Source of the DNA: Hydnum rufescens UP504
Lineage: Eukaryota; Basidiomycota; Agaricomycetes; Cantharellales; Hydnaceae
Direction: 5' to 3'
Length of the DNA: 64,000 bases
Assembly (NCBI GenBank): GCA_014904985.1
Contig: MU128913.1
Location: forward strand, 72,283 to 136,282
Part shown: piece by piece, positions 22,370-35,075 of the stretch
How positions within the stretch are numbered: the first letter of the stretch is position 1
Layout: each line of letters opens with the position of its first letter
The notes under the pieces: model-generated
Told to the model about the DNA's origin: nothing
Database searches by the model: none
The model's input: only the letters and a program-made list of their open reading frames with translations
Position numbers and translations under genes: made by a program

Positions 22370-24650
22370 TTATTTGAGATCAAAGGATTTTGATGCCTCA
22401 TAGGCAATTAATTTGATGCGGTTTGACATGTCTTTTGAGATCAGTCCAAGTGGCTGACCGAGGTGTTTAGTTCTGTTTTGTCCTGTGGCCTTGGCTGCAA
22501 TTTTTCCTGTGTCCATAGTGAATAAGGGGTTTGGTCCAAGGATTCCTATGAGATTTACTTGTGCTTGATGATGATTTTGCGATTGTTGTGGATATGGCTC
22601 TTCATCAAGGTCTTTGGTCATCATAAGATCATAGTAGTCCTCCAATTCAGCTTCATCATCAGAGTCATAGTCAGAGGCTTCCATCATGGGAAAACACGGT
22701 TTTAGAGTAGCATGATTGACTGTGAGTGGCTCTCAATGTTTAGGATTATATTCACATTTGAGCTTTAGTCCAGCTGCAAGTATTTTGGCAGGTCCATGGG
22801 CTGTTCCAAGGAAGTCTCCAAGAGTTATTTTGACTGTTTGGTTTAGCACCTTCTTTGCTATCTCCTTGTCTTCACAGGCATCCTGAAAGTCTGTGGTAAA
22901 ACAATATGTTGGAGGATTCTTGGGAATTCATTTTTCTGGTCGAGCTATTTTGATGTCTATCATTTCTTCTTGGGTATTGGTTTGAGAAGGATGAGGTCTT
23001 TGATGAGCAGGTTTCTCTGCAGCAGGTTCATTCAGAACTGAGGAGGGCAGTATTCCAGGTGGATAACTTGGTCGCGGAGGATTTTCTGGAGCTGGTTGTA
23101 CTGGTTCTGGGTTCATTGGTAATGAGTCTGGCTGGTTAACAGGAGGTTTGTCTTGTGTTGGGCTGTGCAGAGGCACATCAACATACATTCAATTTTTAGG
23201 ACTTTGATTGGTTCTATCTCCCATTGGGTTATGATGATAATCGGTTTGTTCATTTTGACAGCTGGTGCAGATATAAAGGGGCCTGCTGCTATCGCATATG
23301 AGTGTGTTGTGAAGGGAGAGTGTCCATTTTTGTTGAAAATACTGATTGCTCCAGTGGTTCATTGATGAGAAGATTCCTCTCTGATCCGTTTGATGTCATC
23401 CACAATGGCTTGTTTGATTCCTCCCTTTCCTGCTATTCCTTGTGGCAATTGGGTGTCATCCATCTTCACAAGTCTTCCTTCGATAGAGTAATTGATGATG
23501 CCTTGTCGAACCATAGCCTGAGCATCTGGGCAGTTCTTCATTCCAATGTTATGTGCTCCAGTCTTGTCACAGAACCAACAGAGAGTTGCACCAGCAGACA
23601 TGTTGGGACCTTGGGTACGATTATATCTGAGTGGCTGATTGTTTGGATAGGTAGCTGGACTTCCTTGTATCCATGTTTCTGGATGGGTGGGCTGCATATA
23701 AGGACTAGGAGCTTGCCCATTCTGCTGTGACTGTGCCATGTAGATTTTCATTTCGTTGAAGGATTGTGTGAGGTCACTGATTTGTTCTGTCACATTGCGA
23801 AGTGATGGGATGACTATAGGCTTCAATTTGGTGGAGACCTTTTTAATGGAGGAAGGTGATATGGCCACTGGTTCTTCTTCACTTTCGCTATCAGAGCTGC
23901 TGTCTTCCTCTGCACTTTCTGAGGCTTCTGATTCGTCTGAGGAGTCACTATATCTGCTGCGCAATTTGTAATAACTGATCCTAGGTTTAGACTTCTTGGC
24001 CTTTGTTGTTCGTGGTCTATCCTTGTTGAGATGTCTGAAGTTGTAATAGAGATCCTCTTTGAGTATGGTCTTCATAGTGTCATAGGCTGTTGTGCAGTCC
24101 AAAGGTTTTGTGTCATCGAATCCCTGGACATAGTGAAACAATGGGAGTACAATCTTCTGGAGATGTTGTGGAATCCCTTGCCAGAAAAGGTCATCTCGGT
24201 CTTGTTTGGCTAGGACTTTCTTTTCATCAAGATACTGCACTTGAGTGATAAATTCGTGATAGTATTCGTCCAGGTCTGCCTCATTGACAATTGTTCTCTT
24301 CTGTTGGCAGAAGTCTGCTAGTCGTTCTTGAGTGTATCATTGTTGCCTGTCTGTCTGCCCATAAAGTTTCCTGAGACGAGTAGCCAGGGCTTCAAAGGTT
24401 GTTGGGTTCTTAACTTCTGGGAGATTCTTGAGAAGTTCAGCTTCTTTGTTGCTGCAAAATCATATAATGTGCTTGCACTTCTTGTGGTCATCATAGAGGG
24501 CATCATCACAGCAAGCTTCATAGTCAAGGAGGAAGTTGTTGAGACATTTTCCCTTAAAATGCAGAGCATCTCTACCAGTAGGCCAAGGCATAGCTCATGG
24601 ATTTGCTACTCTGGCCATTGTTTCTGGGTCTGTGGATGTTGTCATGTTGT
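22370..24650 (-). pseudogene. Gag-Pro region of an LTR retrotransposon (decayed)
   Basis: This is a minus-strand polyprotein. The N-terminal part (24650-24240) has helical Gag sequence with PWPTGRDALHFKG near the start. The body 24240-23361 includes an Asp/Ser/Glu-rich linker (about 24000-23850) and a zinc-knuckle-like CWFCDKTGAHNIGMKNC at about 23590-23540. Downstream blocks 23188-22930 (Pro-rich) and 22930-22370 lead toward the protease. One frameshift lies near 23190. In-frame stops are all TGA, at 24597, 24462, 24339, 23361, 22930 and 22735 (first base, minus strand). No reverse transcriptase is found here. The matching 5' LTR may be the repeat at about 45059-45540, across the later Gypsy insertion. 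Confidence 0.65.
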
Positions 24651-24916
24651 TGGTGTGGAATGTCTTTGGAGAGGTGAAAGGTTTATCGAAGTGAGAGTTA
24701 CCCCTGTAAGGACCACCAGTTATAGAAGAAGGGTTGGGAGCTCTGATGACTGTCAAATCAAAATCTGGTTCAGCCAGTGTGTAGATGGGAGACTGTATTT
24801 CTGTTGTTATTCATTGGGCTGGTTCGCTTCAATGGTTGATCACACTCTGCAAGATGTGTATGGTGTTCAGTGGAGAATAGGAAGGAATATGGACTAGCTG
24901 TAGTCAATGATATATT

Positions 24917-25042
24917 GTTTGGGATGCTTATAGAAAGGCTTATATGTCTGTGATGCTTGTAGGAAGGCTTATACGTCGTGTGGGATGCTTATGGAAAGGC
25001 TTATACGTCTGGGATGCTTGTGGAAAGGCTTATATGTCGTTC
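24917..25042. repeat. Short tandem repeat of about 35 bp, four copies
   Basis: There are four diverged copies of GGGATGCTTATGGAAAGGC plus TTATACGTC. The repeat lies upstream of the minus-strand Gag start, possibly in an LTR or leader. Confidence 0.7.
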
Positions 25043-25188
25043 ATGTTGTGTTGGTCTGTTTACTGATATTTGTGTATACTTGTTTATGTTCTCCTGGTCA
25101 AAATGCGGATATCTGTGGGTTATAGACTGGTCAGTGCTTGGTTAGTCTGGTTAGTATGTTTCTTTCTTCTTTCTTCAAAACCTGATAC

Positions 25189-25766
25189 TGTCAGAGTTTG
25201 TCTGTTTCCCAGTTAATTCCAGATTTGTTTCCGGATTTGTTCCGGTTTGTTTCCAGTTTTGGTTCTGGCCTGTTTCTGATTTGTCCCTGTCTCCGTTTCA
25301 TTTCCCCTTCATTTCCTCGTTTCCTTTACTTCCAGTTCCCACACACTTACCCCTAGCCCTGTCCCTGTCCCCTCCACTTTCCCATCCCCTGCCCACTCCC
25401 CCTCTTGTGCCTGCCCCCCTGTAACCACCTCTCATTAAGTGATCAATCCCTCATAGTATAGGAACTATGTATAAGTAGTCCAGGGCGAAATCCAGAGATT
25501 CAGCTTTGGTCTCTCAGGACTCTCAGGATTTCTGCTTCTACTCCGGACTACAGGTTAGCCTCACTGTACCTATTCCCTTAATGTTAATCTCAGGATTTCT
25601 GCTTCTACTCCAGACTACAGTCTGAGTACTTTCCAGTTGACTCTGTGAGCTTAAGGACTGCTGTGCTCGTTTCCACCTAGTCCCTTCCAGGCTGCTGGAC
25701 TGCCTCTCCATCTCATCCTCATTATCTCATTCTTGCCCAGATTCTCCCGGACTTAGCCAGACTTAC
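25189..25766 (+). repeat. 5' LTR of the Gypsy element, upstream portion
   Basis: This is homologous to 44419-44994. It includes a TATA-like ACTATGTATAAGTAG near 25467 and two CTCAGGATTTCTGCTTCTAC repeats. It breaks at AGACTTAC (25759-25766), where E3 is inserted. The LTR resumes at 37206. Confidence 0.9.
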
Positions 25767-25789
25767 CACCTTGGTCAGTCATCTAAGCC

Positions 25790-25945
25790 TACCTAGTTAG
25801 GTACCACTTCCGGGGCAGATAATGGTACCTAAGTAGGTCCCATCACTATTCCGGCTGAAATGGCCATTTTTATGATTTCACCTCCTGGCCCAGAATTGGC
25901 CAAAATGGCCGAAAATTGGCCGAAAATTGGCCGAAACTGGGACTT
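25790..25945. repeat. E3 left subterminal hairpin and GGCCGAAAATT tandem repeats
   Basis: TAGGTACCA and TGGTACCTA (about 25799 and 25822) form a hairpin around GGGGCAGATA. Next come four to five copies of TTGGCCGAAAA-type 11-mers (25895-25940). The same block follows the E4 left end (30280-30440), and a related hairpin precedes both right ends. Confidence 0.75.
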
Positions 25946-26129
25946 AGAGAATCTCAGACTTGCAGCAGGCCATACGGGCTTATCGGGGATAATGTGTTCC
26001 ATTTATATTTATTTATTTATTATCACTATATTCTACATACCTGGGTCAGTGGGGTCTCTGGTTTCATTCAGCACTCCCATGTTGCATTATTGACTTGTTT
26101 ATTTATTTATTTAAAAATTCTATTAACAA

Positions 26130-28206
26130 AAAAAAATACCACATACCCATAGGTGGGTGTGTGGTACTGTCCATAGAAATACTACTTAGTAGCACCACAC
26201 ACCTGCCCTAGCAGGTGTGTGGTACCTGTCTACAGAAATAAATAAAAAAAAACAAAGAAAAAAACTACTTAGTAGCACACACCCGCTAGGGCAGGTGTGT
26301 GGTACTGGGAGCATGGCTTGGCGATCCACCATTGGGCAGGTCATCTCATTCATGGGTTTTGTTTGGGGCATGGGTTGCTGTTCTCATGTATTTGTTTGGC
26401 GACATCGCGGGTCTTGATTGAGGGTTCAAAAGAATACCTATGATAATAAGTATTAAGTTGGTTAAAGAAAAAAAACCATGCAAAAGGAGCAGCACATGCT
26501 GCTCCTTTTGCGCAGTCACACTTATATACAGGGAATACTAACCTTGAAATTGAAAATTATCACACCTGCTGAAGCGGGTGTGTAGTATTCATTTTTTTTT
26601 GGCATCACAGTCCCGTAGTTTGGACTTGGGTTGGGGTACAGGGGTTGGTCATTGTTCAGCTTTCAATTCAGATCCTAGAAAAGCAGAAGTTGGTAAAAAA
26701 AAATTTGAAGTGACACAAAAGGAGCAGCTTGAGCTGCTCCTTTTGCGTCGCAATACATATATAAATGTAAAAAAAATACCTTGTAGTACCACACCCACTT
26801 CGGCGGGCATGGTACTCATTCGTACTGCGGTCACATGCCTTCCTCTATCGGGTTTTCGTACGGGGCTCAGGTGGGTTTGGGGGTTGTCAGGCGCGGACTC
26901 ATTAACCTAGAAACTATAATAAAAAATGAATAATATGTTAGTAAAAAAGAAAGAAAAAGCTACATGAAAGGAGCAGCATATGCTGCTCCTTTCGCACAAC
27001 AAAAACTTATCTTAAGATTACCACACACCTGCCGAAGCAGGTGTGTGGTTTGTGGGGGTTCCGTGGTCCTGTGTTGTGCATCCTTGTTCCTGGGTTTTGT
27101 TTGGCACTTGTTCTTTTGGTGGGGTGTGTTTGTGGCTTTCATTTCGTGGGGCATTGTCATTTGCAGGGGAGGGGTTCATTCGGCAGGTCTTCATCTTGCT
27201 GTATGTACTTCAGGCGATAACCTAGAATAATAAATAATGTGTTAGTTTTAAATTAAAACCAGCACAAAAAGAGCAGCATTCGCTGCTCTTTTTGTGCCGT
27301 TAGATCTTACTTACCTTATGTAGAACCACACCCACTGAGGTGGGTGTGGTTCTGTGGGGCATGATGTTGGCAGTGTCGCTGAGCCGCTTGATCAGCCCGT
27401 CCCCATCACTTGCATCCTTGTCGTATTGCGTTGGCGTTTGGCGTGGTTTTGCTCAGCAGGGTTTCGTTCGGTGGGGTTCATTTGGTGGGGTTTCGTTCAG
27501 TACCTGGGACCAGGCCATGACCTGGAATAATAAAAGTATGTTAGTAGAAGAATTGAAAGCAGCACAAAAAGAGCAGCTTTTGCTGCTCTTTTTGTGCTGT
27601 TGAGTATATAACTTACATAGAACCAGACACCTGCCATGGCGGGTGTCTGGTTTGGGTCAGTTCTTTGCTCGGCGAGTTCGGTGGGGTGTTGATTGGGTTT
27701 CCACTTGGCACGGTTTCGGTTGGGGCTTGTATGGGTATTGGTGCGGATTGTGACCTAGAATATTAAAGTATTGGTTAGTTAGAGATTTGAAGCAACGCAA
27801 AAGCAGCAGCTATCGCTGCTCCTTTTGTGCACCTGTATCTATTAGGGGGGGGGAACTCACGTTAAACAGTGCCATGCACCCACCACAGTGGGTGTGTGGT
27901 TCCTGGGGCATTGGGCAATCCATTGTTGGGTTCTTGTTTGGCGTGCCGTTGTTTGCTTCGGTTTGGCTCTTGCTGCTTGGGCCCTTGTTGTTTCGTGCCG
28001 CTTTCGTCACACCTTGGCCCAGGCCTCAATCTATAATAATAAAGGATATGTTAGTATAAAAATTCAAAGGAGCGCAAAAAGAGCAGCTGTCACTGCTCTT
28101 TTTGCGCTGTTGTATCTACTAGTAAAGAAACTTACCTTATGACCACACACCCACAGCAGCGGGTGTGTGGTCATGTGGCCTTTCTGGGGTGTAGTTGCAG
28201 CAGGGT
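26130..28206 (-). mobile_element. E3 left arm (minus-strand units)
   Basis: A palindromes lie near 26138, 26191, 26277, 26559, 26786, 27018, 27323, 27619, 27870 and 28141. B palindromes lie near 26478, 26712, 26961, 27263, 27560, 27795 and 28072. Nearest the terminus, three A motifs occur without B. Example minus-strand introns are 27222-27314 (93 nt) and 28031-28135 (105 nt). Units near the terminus have B stems with AAAAGGAGCAGC and those nearer the centre have AAAAAGAGCAGC. E1, E5 and E4 show a similar gradient. Confidence 0.75.
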
Positions 28207-28845
28207 GGTAACAACTCAACACCGGCAATTGCCAGTATTCAAGAAGCACCCAGGTGCTGGCGCTACAAGCACAATATACACTAATAGAGAGCATATAAAT
28301 GTGTAATAGATACTATGTAATAAATATTTGTCCAAAAAAATGCAAAAACGACAATGATAATAACCCAGAGCTCAATAAGGCATGATGATAATAACTCAGA
28401 GCTCAATAAGGCATGATGTGGCTACACATCAGAATTGGCCCAAAATTAAATATAGTGATGGTCTATGTACACCCTACATGGGTGACCCAGTATGTCTAAT
28501 GATTCTCGCATTTTTCAATTTCTCATGCCTTCAATTCCCTATTTTTAGGGAATTGAAGGTGTGAAAAATTGAAAAATGCGAGAATTGTTTGACATACTGG
28601 GTCACCCACGTAGGGTGTACATAGACCATCACTATATTTAATTTTGGGCCAATTCTGATGTGTAGCCACATCGTGCCTTATTGAGCTCTGAGTTATTATC
28701 ATCATCATTTTCACATTTTTTTTGGACAAATATTTATTACATAGTATCTATTACGCATTTATATGCTCTCTATTAGTGTATATTGTGCTTGTAGTGCCAG
28801 CATGTGGGCACTTCTTGAATACCGGCAATTGCCAGTGTTGAATCT
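28207..28845. repeat. E3 central foldback
   Basis: This is a palindrome of about 640 bp with outer ends CAACACCGGCAATTGCC and its complement and a centre near 28545 (AATTCCCTATTTTTAGGGAATT). It is closely related to the E4 centre at 34428-35075. Small differences between its arms (for example a duplicated ATGATAATAACTCAGAGCTC on the left) show the arms drift separately. Confidence 0.82.
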
Positions 28846-30252
28846 ACAAATCTCTCCTCCCATCTCTGAACCACAACAGGCAACCACCTGAAAAGGCAAG
28901 CACACAACCACACACCTGCGACTGCGGGTGTGTGGTCATAAGGTGAGTCTTCCTTGTAGTAGACACAACAGCGCAAAAAGAGCAGCGAAGGCTGCTCTTT
29001 TTGCGTTGCTTTGGAATTTTTTTACTAACATGTCTTATTCTAGATTGGGGACCTTGTCCCATGCACGACGATGACCCGCAAAATGACAAGACCCCAAACA
29101 GCAATGCGACACGGCACTGCGATACACGGCAACGTGACGTGGCACCGCGATACACAGCAATGTGACACAGCACCATGATACACAACAATGTGATGTGGTA
29201 CCACAATATATGGCAACATGATGTGACAACGACGCAATGATGACGCAACATACGGCACCACGCCAAATGGAGATGCAACCCATGGCAACGTGCCAAACGA
29301 GGGCCCGGAATCACACACCCGCCACAGCGGGTGTGTGGTTCCATATAAGGTAAGTCCCCCCCCTTCAGTAGCCATAGCCACGCAAAAAGAGCAGTGAAAG
29401 CTGCTCTTTTTGTGTGGTCTTTAACTGTTAACTAACATATAATCTTGTATTATAGGTCATCACTTCCCGCACGAACAAATACCATGAGAACCCCCATAAC
29501 CCCGACTATTGACACCCGAATGATGGACCGCAGTACCCCACGCCTGCTGCAGCAGGTGTGGGGTACTACAAGGTTTTTATTTTTTATTTTTTATTTTTTA
29601 TTGTTGTGGCACAAAAAGAGCAGTGTGAGCTGCTCTTTTTGCGCTGCTTTGGGATTTTTTTTACTGATGCACTTTATTCCAGATAGGGGCCCATCCAACG
29701 CATGATGATAACCTGCGAAACGACAAGACAACATGACACGGCAACCCGGCAGTGCGATACACTGCAGCATGACATGGCAACGTGACACAACAACGTGACA
29801 CAACAATGTGACACAGTGACATGACATGGCAATGCACCAAATAAAGAACAAGGGCCCAGAATCACACACCCACCATGGCAGGTGTGTGGTTCTATATAAG
29901 GTAAGTCCCCGCCACCCTAGTAGCTACAGCCACGCAAAAAGAGCAGCAAAAGCTGCTCTTTTTGCATGGTTTTTAATTCTTAACTAATTGAAAAGGTTTA
30001 TCTGTAGGTCTCAACATCTCCTGCAAATAAATACCAATGCGACACCCCTGTAACCCCCCTTATCGACGCCCGAATGACGGGCACCTGTACAAACTGCCGT
30101 ACGTACGAGCCAGAGTATATGGCCCCAGTACCCCACACCACTGCAGCAGGTGTGGGGTACTACAAGGTATGTTTTGTTTTTTATTTTTATTTCTTATTCT
30201 TGTGGCGCAAAAAGAGCAGCATAAGCTGCTCTTTTTGTGCTGCATTACTGTT
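28846..30252 (+). mobile_element. E3 right arm (plus-strand units)
   Basis: A palindromes lie near 28907, 29310, 29535, 29864 and 30133 and B palindromes near 28971, 29382, 29609, 29931 and 30204. Introns are 28943-29043, 29350-29455, 29573-29682 and 29901-30007 (101-110 nt). Exons at 29050-29300 and 29700-29850 contain runs of degenerate CAACGTGACACGG-type repeats. The fifth intron begins at 30167 (GTATGT), contains a complete B hairpin, and is cut by E4 at 30252. Its branch and acceptor signals resume after 36716 and end at 36753. Confidence 0.78.
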
Positions 30253-30659
30253 CACCTTGGTCAGTCATCTAAGCCTACCTAGTTAGGTACCACTTTTGGG
30301 GCAGATAATGGTACCTAAGTAGGTCCCATCACTATTCCGGCCAAAATGGCCATTTTACGGTCTGCACCTTCTGGCTCAGAATTGGCCGAAATGGCCGAAA
30401 ATTGGCCGAAAATTGGCTGAAACTTGGCCAAAACTGGGACTTAGAGAGAATCTCAGACTTGCAGGACAGCGGGCCATGCGGGCTTATAGGGGATAATCAC
30501 CAGTATTTATTATTATATTCCCCCCTCTGGTGTTTCATTTATAGTTATTTATTTATTATCATTATCACTCACCCCGGGTGGGGGCTGTTTTCATTTGGCA
30601 GTCTCATGTTTTGTTTTTATCAACTTATGTATTTATTTATTTAAAAATTCAATTAAAAA

Positions 30660-33600
30660 AACATACCACACACCTGCTAGGGCAGGTGTGTGGTACTGTC
30701 TGTTGCTTCCTTGAGACTTTGGATGGGGGGTCGTCCAGTGTTCAGATGTGGGTTCAGGGGGCATGTTGCTGGGGTGTCAGGCGGCAAAATATTGAGGAAA
30801 TTCAAAGCAGCGCAAAAAGAGCAGCTATCGCTGCTCTTTTTGCACCACTTGCAAATTAAAATTAAAATAAAATAAAAAAGACCACACCCCCGCTGAGGGG
30901 GGTATGTGGTACTGGGCAGTGCTGCCTTGGGGCTTGGATGGGGCTCACCCGGCTCGTTGGTGGCCATTTGGGCGGGCATGGCTTGGCAGTTCACCATTGT
31001 GCGGGTCGTTTGGGGGTTGTGGCTGTCTGTTGTTGTCGTTTCGGGAGCTTCAAATTTGATCCTAGAATTGAATGATAACAAACGTTAGTAAAAAAAATTT
31101 GAAGTAACGCCAAAGGGGCAGCTTGCGCTGCTCCTTTGGCATTACTGTAGATGTAGAAAGTTCAAAAAAAATACCTTGTAGTACCACACACCCGCATTGG
31201 TGGGTGTGTGGTACTCGTTGTTGCCCGGGGTCATGTACCTTCGACTGCCGGTGTAAGCGGGAATTGGAGGGAGGAATCCAGCCACAGTCCACGATATGGA
31301 ATCGAGAACGAAAAGAAGGGACCACGGGGTCAATCCGAATATTGAGGCTCGAAGGAATGAAGGTCTTTGGTGATAGAAATCTAATGCTGTAAGCAACACC
31401 TGCCCAAGCAATAGAATAAAGAATGAATATGGGTCACAAAACCACACCCTAAGGCTCTCTTCTTGAGGCCCTAGACAAAGTGTAGTAGTCTTAGTGGAAT
31501 TCACCCAAGGAACCAGCGGCAATACATCAGTGCCTCAAAACTGGGGAGGGGGAAAACTGTAGAAATTCGCATCTCCTGCACTTAATATACATCACAGAAA
31601 AATGCTATGGTAACCGGAAGAAAGGTGGGGTTAAGGCGAAAATGATGAAAAAGAAATCAAGTCAAAAGCTTCAAAACTGAAGGAGATATTCCAAAATCAA
31701 GTCAGAATAGGGGAATATGGCTTAACCAAGCTATTCCTCCTCTCCTACTGAACAGAATCCCTTGGGGAATGGTGGAACTGGTCGTCCTAGACGTACCCTT
31801 CGTTGGATATAAGAGGGGCAGAGAATAATTGGCATTAATAATCAAAAAAAAGCGGAGGCAATAATGGAATGAGACATGGGGGAGTTAAATTGTAGAGAGC
31901 CGAGTTTTAATCCGCTCGTTTTTCCCTTGGTACCATTGGATGCGGACTGTCGACAGCTTTCTAGGCGCGCTGGTCCCGAACGAATTGGATCAAAACTGAC
32001 TGAGAAAATCGAAAAATACTGAAGGGATATATGAAACACATAGTGAAATCGACCTGGAACATGCAGTTTTAATTCGTTCGGCTCGTGTTTAGTATCGTCG
32101 GAAAGGTGTGAATCGTAGCTTTCTGGGCGCTATCTTGCCGAGTCGATCCGATCAAAACTGAGGGAGATATTCCACGTTTACTCCTTGAGAGCGCCGCATT
32201 AGCCCCTATTTGTCATGTGACAAGTCCGCGAGTCGGAATCAAGGCCCGGGGTGTGTAATCCGTTGTGTTACATAATCACAATTCGTTAGAGTCGCCCTTG
32301 AGGCAACAGGAAGCGTGTATCAGAAGTGGAGACTGATTGAAGGTCAAACAAAGCAAGCAAGTTGAATTGCTATTGCCACATTGAGGTATGGCATAAAAAA
32401 AGTGGAATTTGGGGTGGCCTGTTGAAGTGCCGCGGATACATAATAAATTGGCTCGTGCACAGACAAAGGAATGGCGCGGATTCATGGGTATTAGACGTAT
32501 GGGATTCAGGCTTGTTCTCGAGTGAATGACGGCGTGGGAATTGACATCCGGATTGACATAGAAAATGGTTCATTTATTTGAAAAATCGTCCTCGGATGGG
32601 GTTTGCACGTAGTAGGGATTTGTCCCTCCAACACCGGTTTTCTGTACAGTTCTCAGGTGGGTTGGGGGGGTTTCGGGCACGTACTCGTTTGGGGGGAAGG
32701 AAGATCTAGAATACAGAAATTTAGATCAGTAAAAGTTAACACAATGCAAAAAGAGCTGCCTTCGCAGCTCTTTTTGCGCCATTGGGGTGCGTTACATTAC
32801 ATACCTTATATAGAACCACACACCCGCTACTGCAGGTGTGTGGTTCGTCTCTTTGTTTGGCACGTCGTCGTTCATGGGGATGTTGTCGTTCTGGCAGGGC
32901 TTCACGGGTCTTCATTTGCAGCAATACCTAGAATGAAAAATTATTAGTTAAAAGATTAAAAGCGCTGCAAAAAGAGCAGCTTTCGCTGCTCTTTTTGCGC
33001 CGTTGGATACAGGGAATTCACCTCCCTTAAATAGTACCAGACACCTGCCATGGCGGGTGTCTGGTTTGCATTGGTTTTTTGTTCAGTGGGGTTTGGTGGT
33101 GCGTTCGTCGGGTTTTCTTTTGGTGTGGCTTCAGTTGGACTCGTGCGGGACATTGGATCAAATTATGACCTAGATATTACAATGTGTTAGTTAAAAATTC
33201 GAAGCAGCACAAAAAGAGCAGCTTTTGCTGCTCTTTTTGCGCCACAGTATCTATTGAGGGGGGGGGAACTCACCTGAACTAGTACCACACCCCTGCCGAA
33301 GCGGGTGTGTGGTACTCCCTTTGCACCCTGGTCGCGTACTTTGTACTTGGTTCTGTACAGGGCTGGTTGTCACTTGGGTGGGTGCTTTGTTTCGTGGGTC
33401 TCAGTTCAGATCCTAGAGTGAGAATGTTGATTAGTAAAAAAAATTCAAAGTGATGCAAAGGGAGCAGCTTGCGCTGCTCCTTTTGCGTCGTACATATAGA
33501 AATGAAATAAAAGAAATAAAAACCTTGTAGGACCACACCCACTTCGGTGGGTGTGGTCCTTGGTTTGTACTGTGGTTGTGCGGTTCGTACTCGGTACGGG

Positions 33601-34427
33601 TTTGGTCGTCATGTTGGGGGTTTGAACCCTCACGGGTTTCGTTTGGCGGGTCCGTTGCCATTCTCGTGTGTTTGCTTGGTGGCGTCATGGGTTCAGACAA
33701 CCTAAAATAACGTATAATACATTAGTAAAAAAGAAAAAAGAAAAGCCACACAAAAGGAGCAGCATACGCTGCTCCTTCTGCATGGTTATATGCTCACCTT
33801 AAAATTACCACACACCCGCCGAAGCGGGTGTGTGGTTTGTCTGGGGTCCCTGCGGCCTTTGCGCTCTCGTTCCCGGGTTTCGTCTGGCGTGTGTTCTTGG
33901 CACGTCACGTTTCGGCTTCTCGTTTGGCAGGTGATAACCTAGAATAATAAACTATGTGTTAGTTAAGAATTAAAATGAACGCAAAAAGAGCAGCCAGGGC
34001 TGCTCTTTTTGCGCTGTTGGGGGTGTACAATGTACTTACATTATATTGAACCACACACCCACCACAGCGGGTGTGTGGTTCATGTCGCCACCTCTCGCAC
34101 CTTTGTTTGGTGGGTTTCGTTTGCCGCAGCTTCGTTTGCTGTGGCTTTGTTCGCCGTGTTTTGGTTGGTGGCATGTGGGCCCTAGCCGGTCGGGCCCCTT
34201 CGTTGGGCACCTGGGACAAGGCAATAACCTTGAATAATAAAAGTGGTTAGTAAAGAAATTAAAAACAACACAAAAAGAGCAGCTTTCGCTGCTCTTTTTG
34301 CGCTACTGTATCTATTGGGGAAGAACTCACCTTAAAATACTACCACACACCCGCCGCAGCGGGTGTGTGTCGAGTGCTTGCCTTTCTGGTGTTCTGGCTG
34401 TTGCTGGGTGTGGCTGCGTAGTTGTGC
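30660..34427 (-). mobile_element. E4 left arm (minus-strand units), interrupted 31252-32633
   Basis: A palindromes lie near 30662, 30880, 31181, 32814, 33034, 33283, 33532, 33807, 34049 and 34340. B palindromes lie near 30812, 31107, 32744, 32966, 33207, 33455, 33746, 33979 and 34271. Minus-strand donors (seen as CTCACC or TTACCT) and CTAGAATA-type acceptors flank nearly every B. Successive units closely match those of the E3 left arm in order, so the two elements share a recent ancestor. Confidence 0.75.
31252..32633. mobile_element. 1.38-kb TG...CA element with CCGG duplication
   Basis: The element starts TGTAAGCGGG and ends CCCTCCAACA, with CCGG on both sides (31248-31251 and 32634-32637). 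It is a sister of 10497-11713. It holds two internal copies of the same repeat of about 135 bp (about 31890-32180). No coding domain is seen. It inserted into an exon-like part of E4, and so after E4 formed. Confidence 0.7.
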
Positions 34428-35075
34428 AATTCAACACCGGCAATTGCCAGTACTCAAGAAGCGCCCAAGTGCTGGCGCTACAAGCACAATACACATTAAT
34501 AGCAGGCATGTACATGTGTAATAGATACTATATAATAAATATCTGTCCAAAAAAATGTGATAACGACAATGATAATAAGTCAGAGCTCAATAAGGCACAA
34601 TATAGCTAATTGCAAGGGGATTGGGCCACTTCTACACATCAGAATTGGCCCAAATTTTAATATATTTATGGTATATATGCACCCTACGTAGGCGATTAGC
34701 TATATTGCATGTTCCGGGCATTTTTCAATTTTTCACGCCTTCAATTCCCTATTTAGGGAATTGAAGGCGTGAAAAATTGAAAAATGCCCGGAACAGCTAA
34801 TATAGCTAATCGCCTACATAGGGGGAACATATACCCAAAATATATTAAAATTTGGGCCAATTCTGATGTGTAGAAGTGGCCCAATCCCCTTGCAATTAGC
34901 TATATTGTGCCTTATTGAGCTCTGACTTATTATCATTGTCGTTATCACATTTTTTTGGACAGATATTTATTATATAGTATCTATTACACATGTACATGCC
35001 TGCTATTAATGTGTATTGTGCTTGTAGCGCCAGCACTTGGGCGCTTCTTGAGTACCGGCAATTGCCGGCATTGAA
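34428..35075. repeat. E4 central foldback
   Basis: This is a palindrome of about 650 bp with outer ends CAACACCGGCAATTGCC and its complement and a centre near 34755 (AATTCCCTATTTAGGGAATT). Long stretches of the arms are identical when folded. It is related to the E3 centre, with an additional AGCTAAT..GGCCACTTC segment in both arms. Confidence 0.82.
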
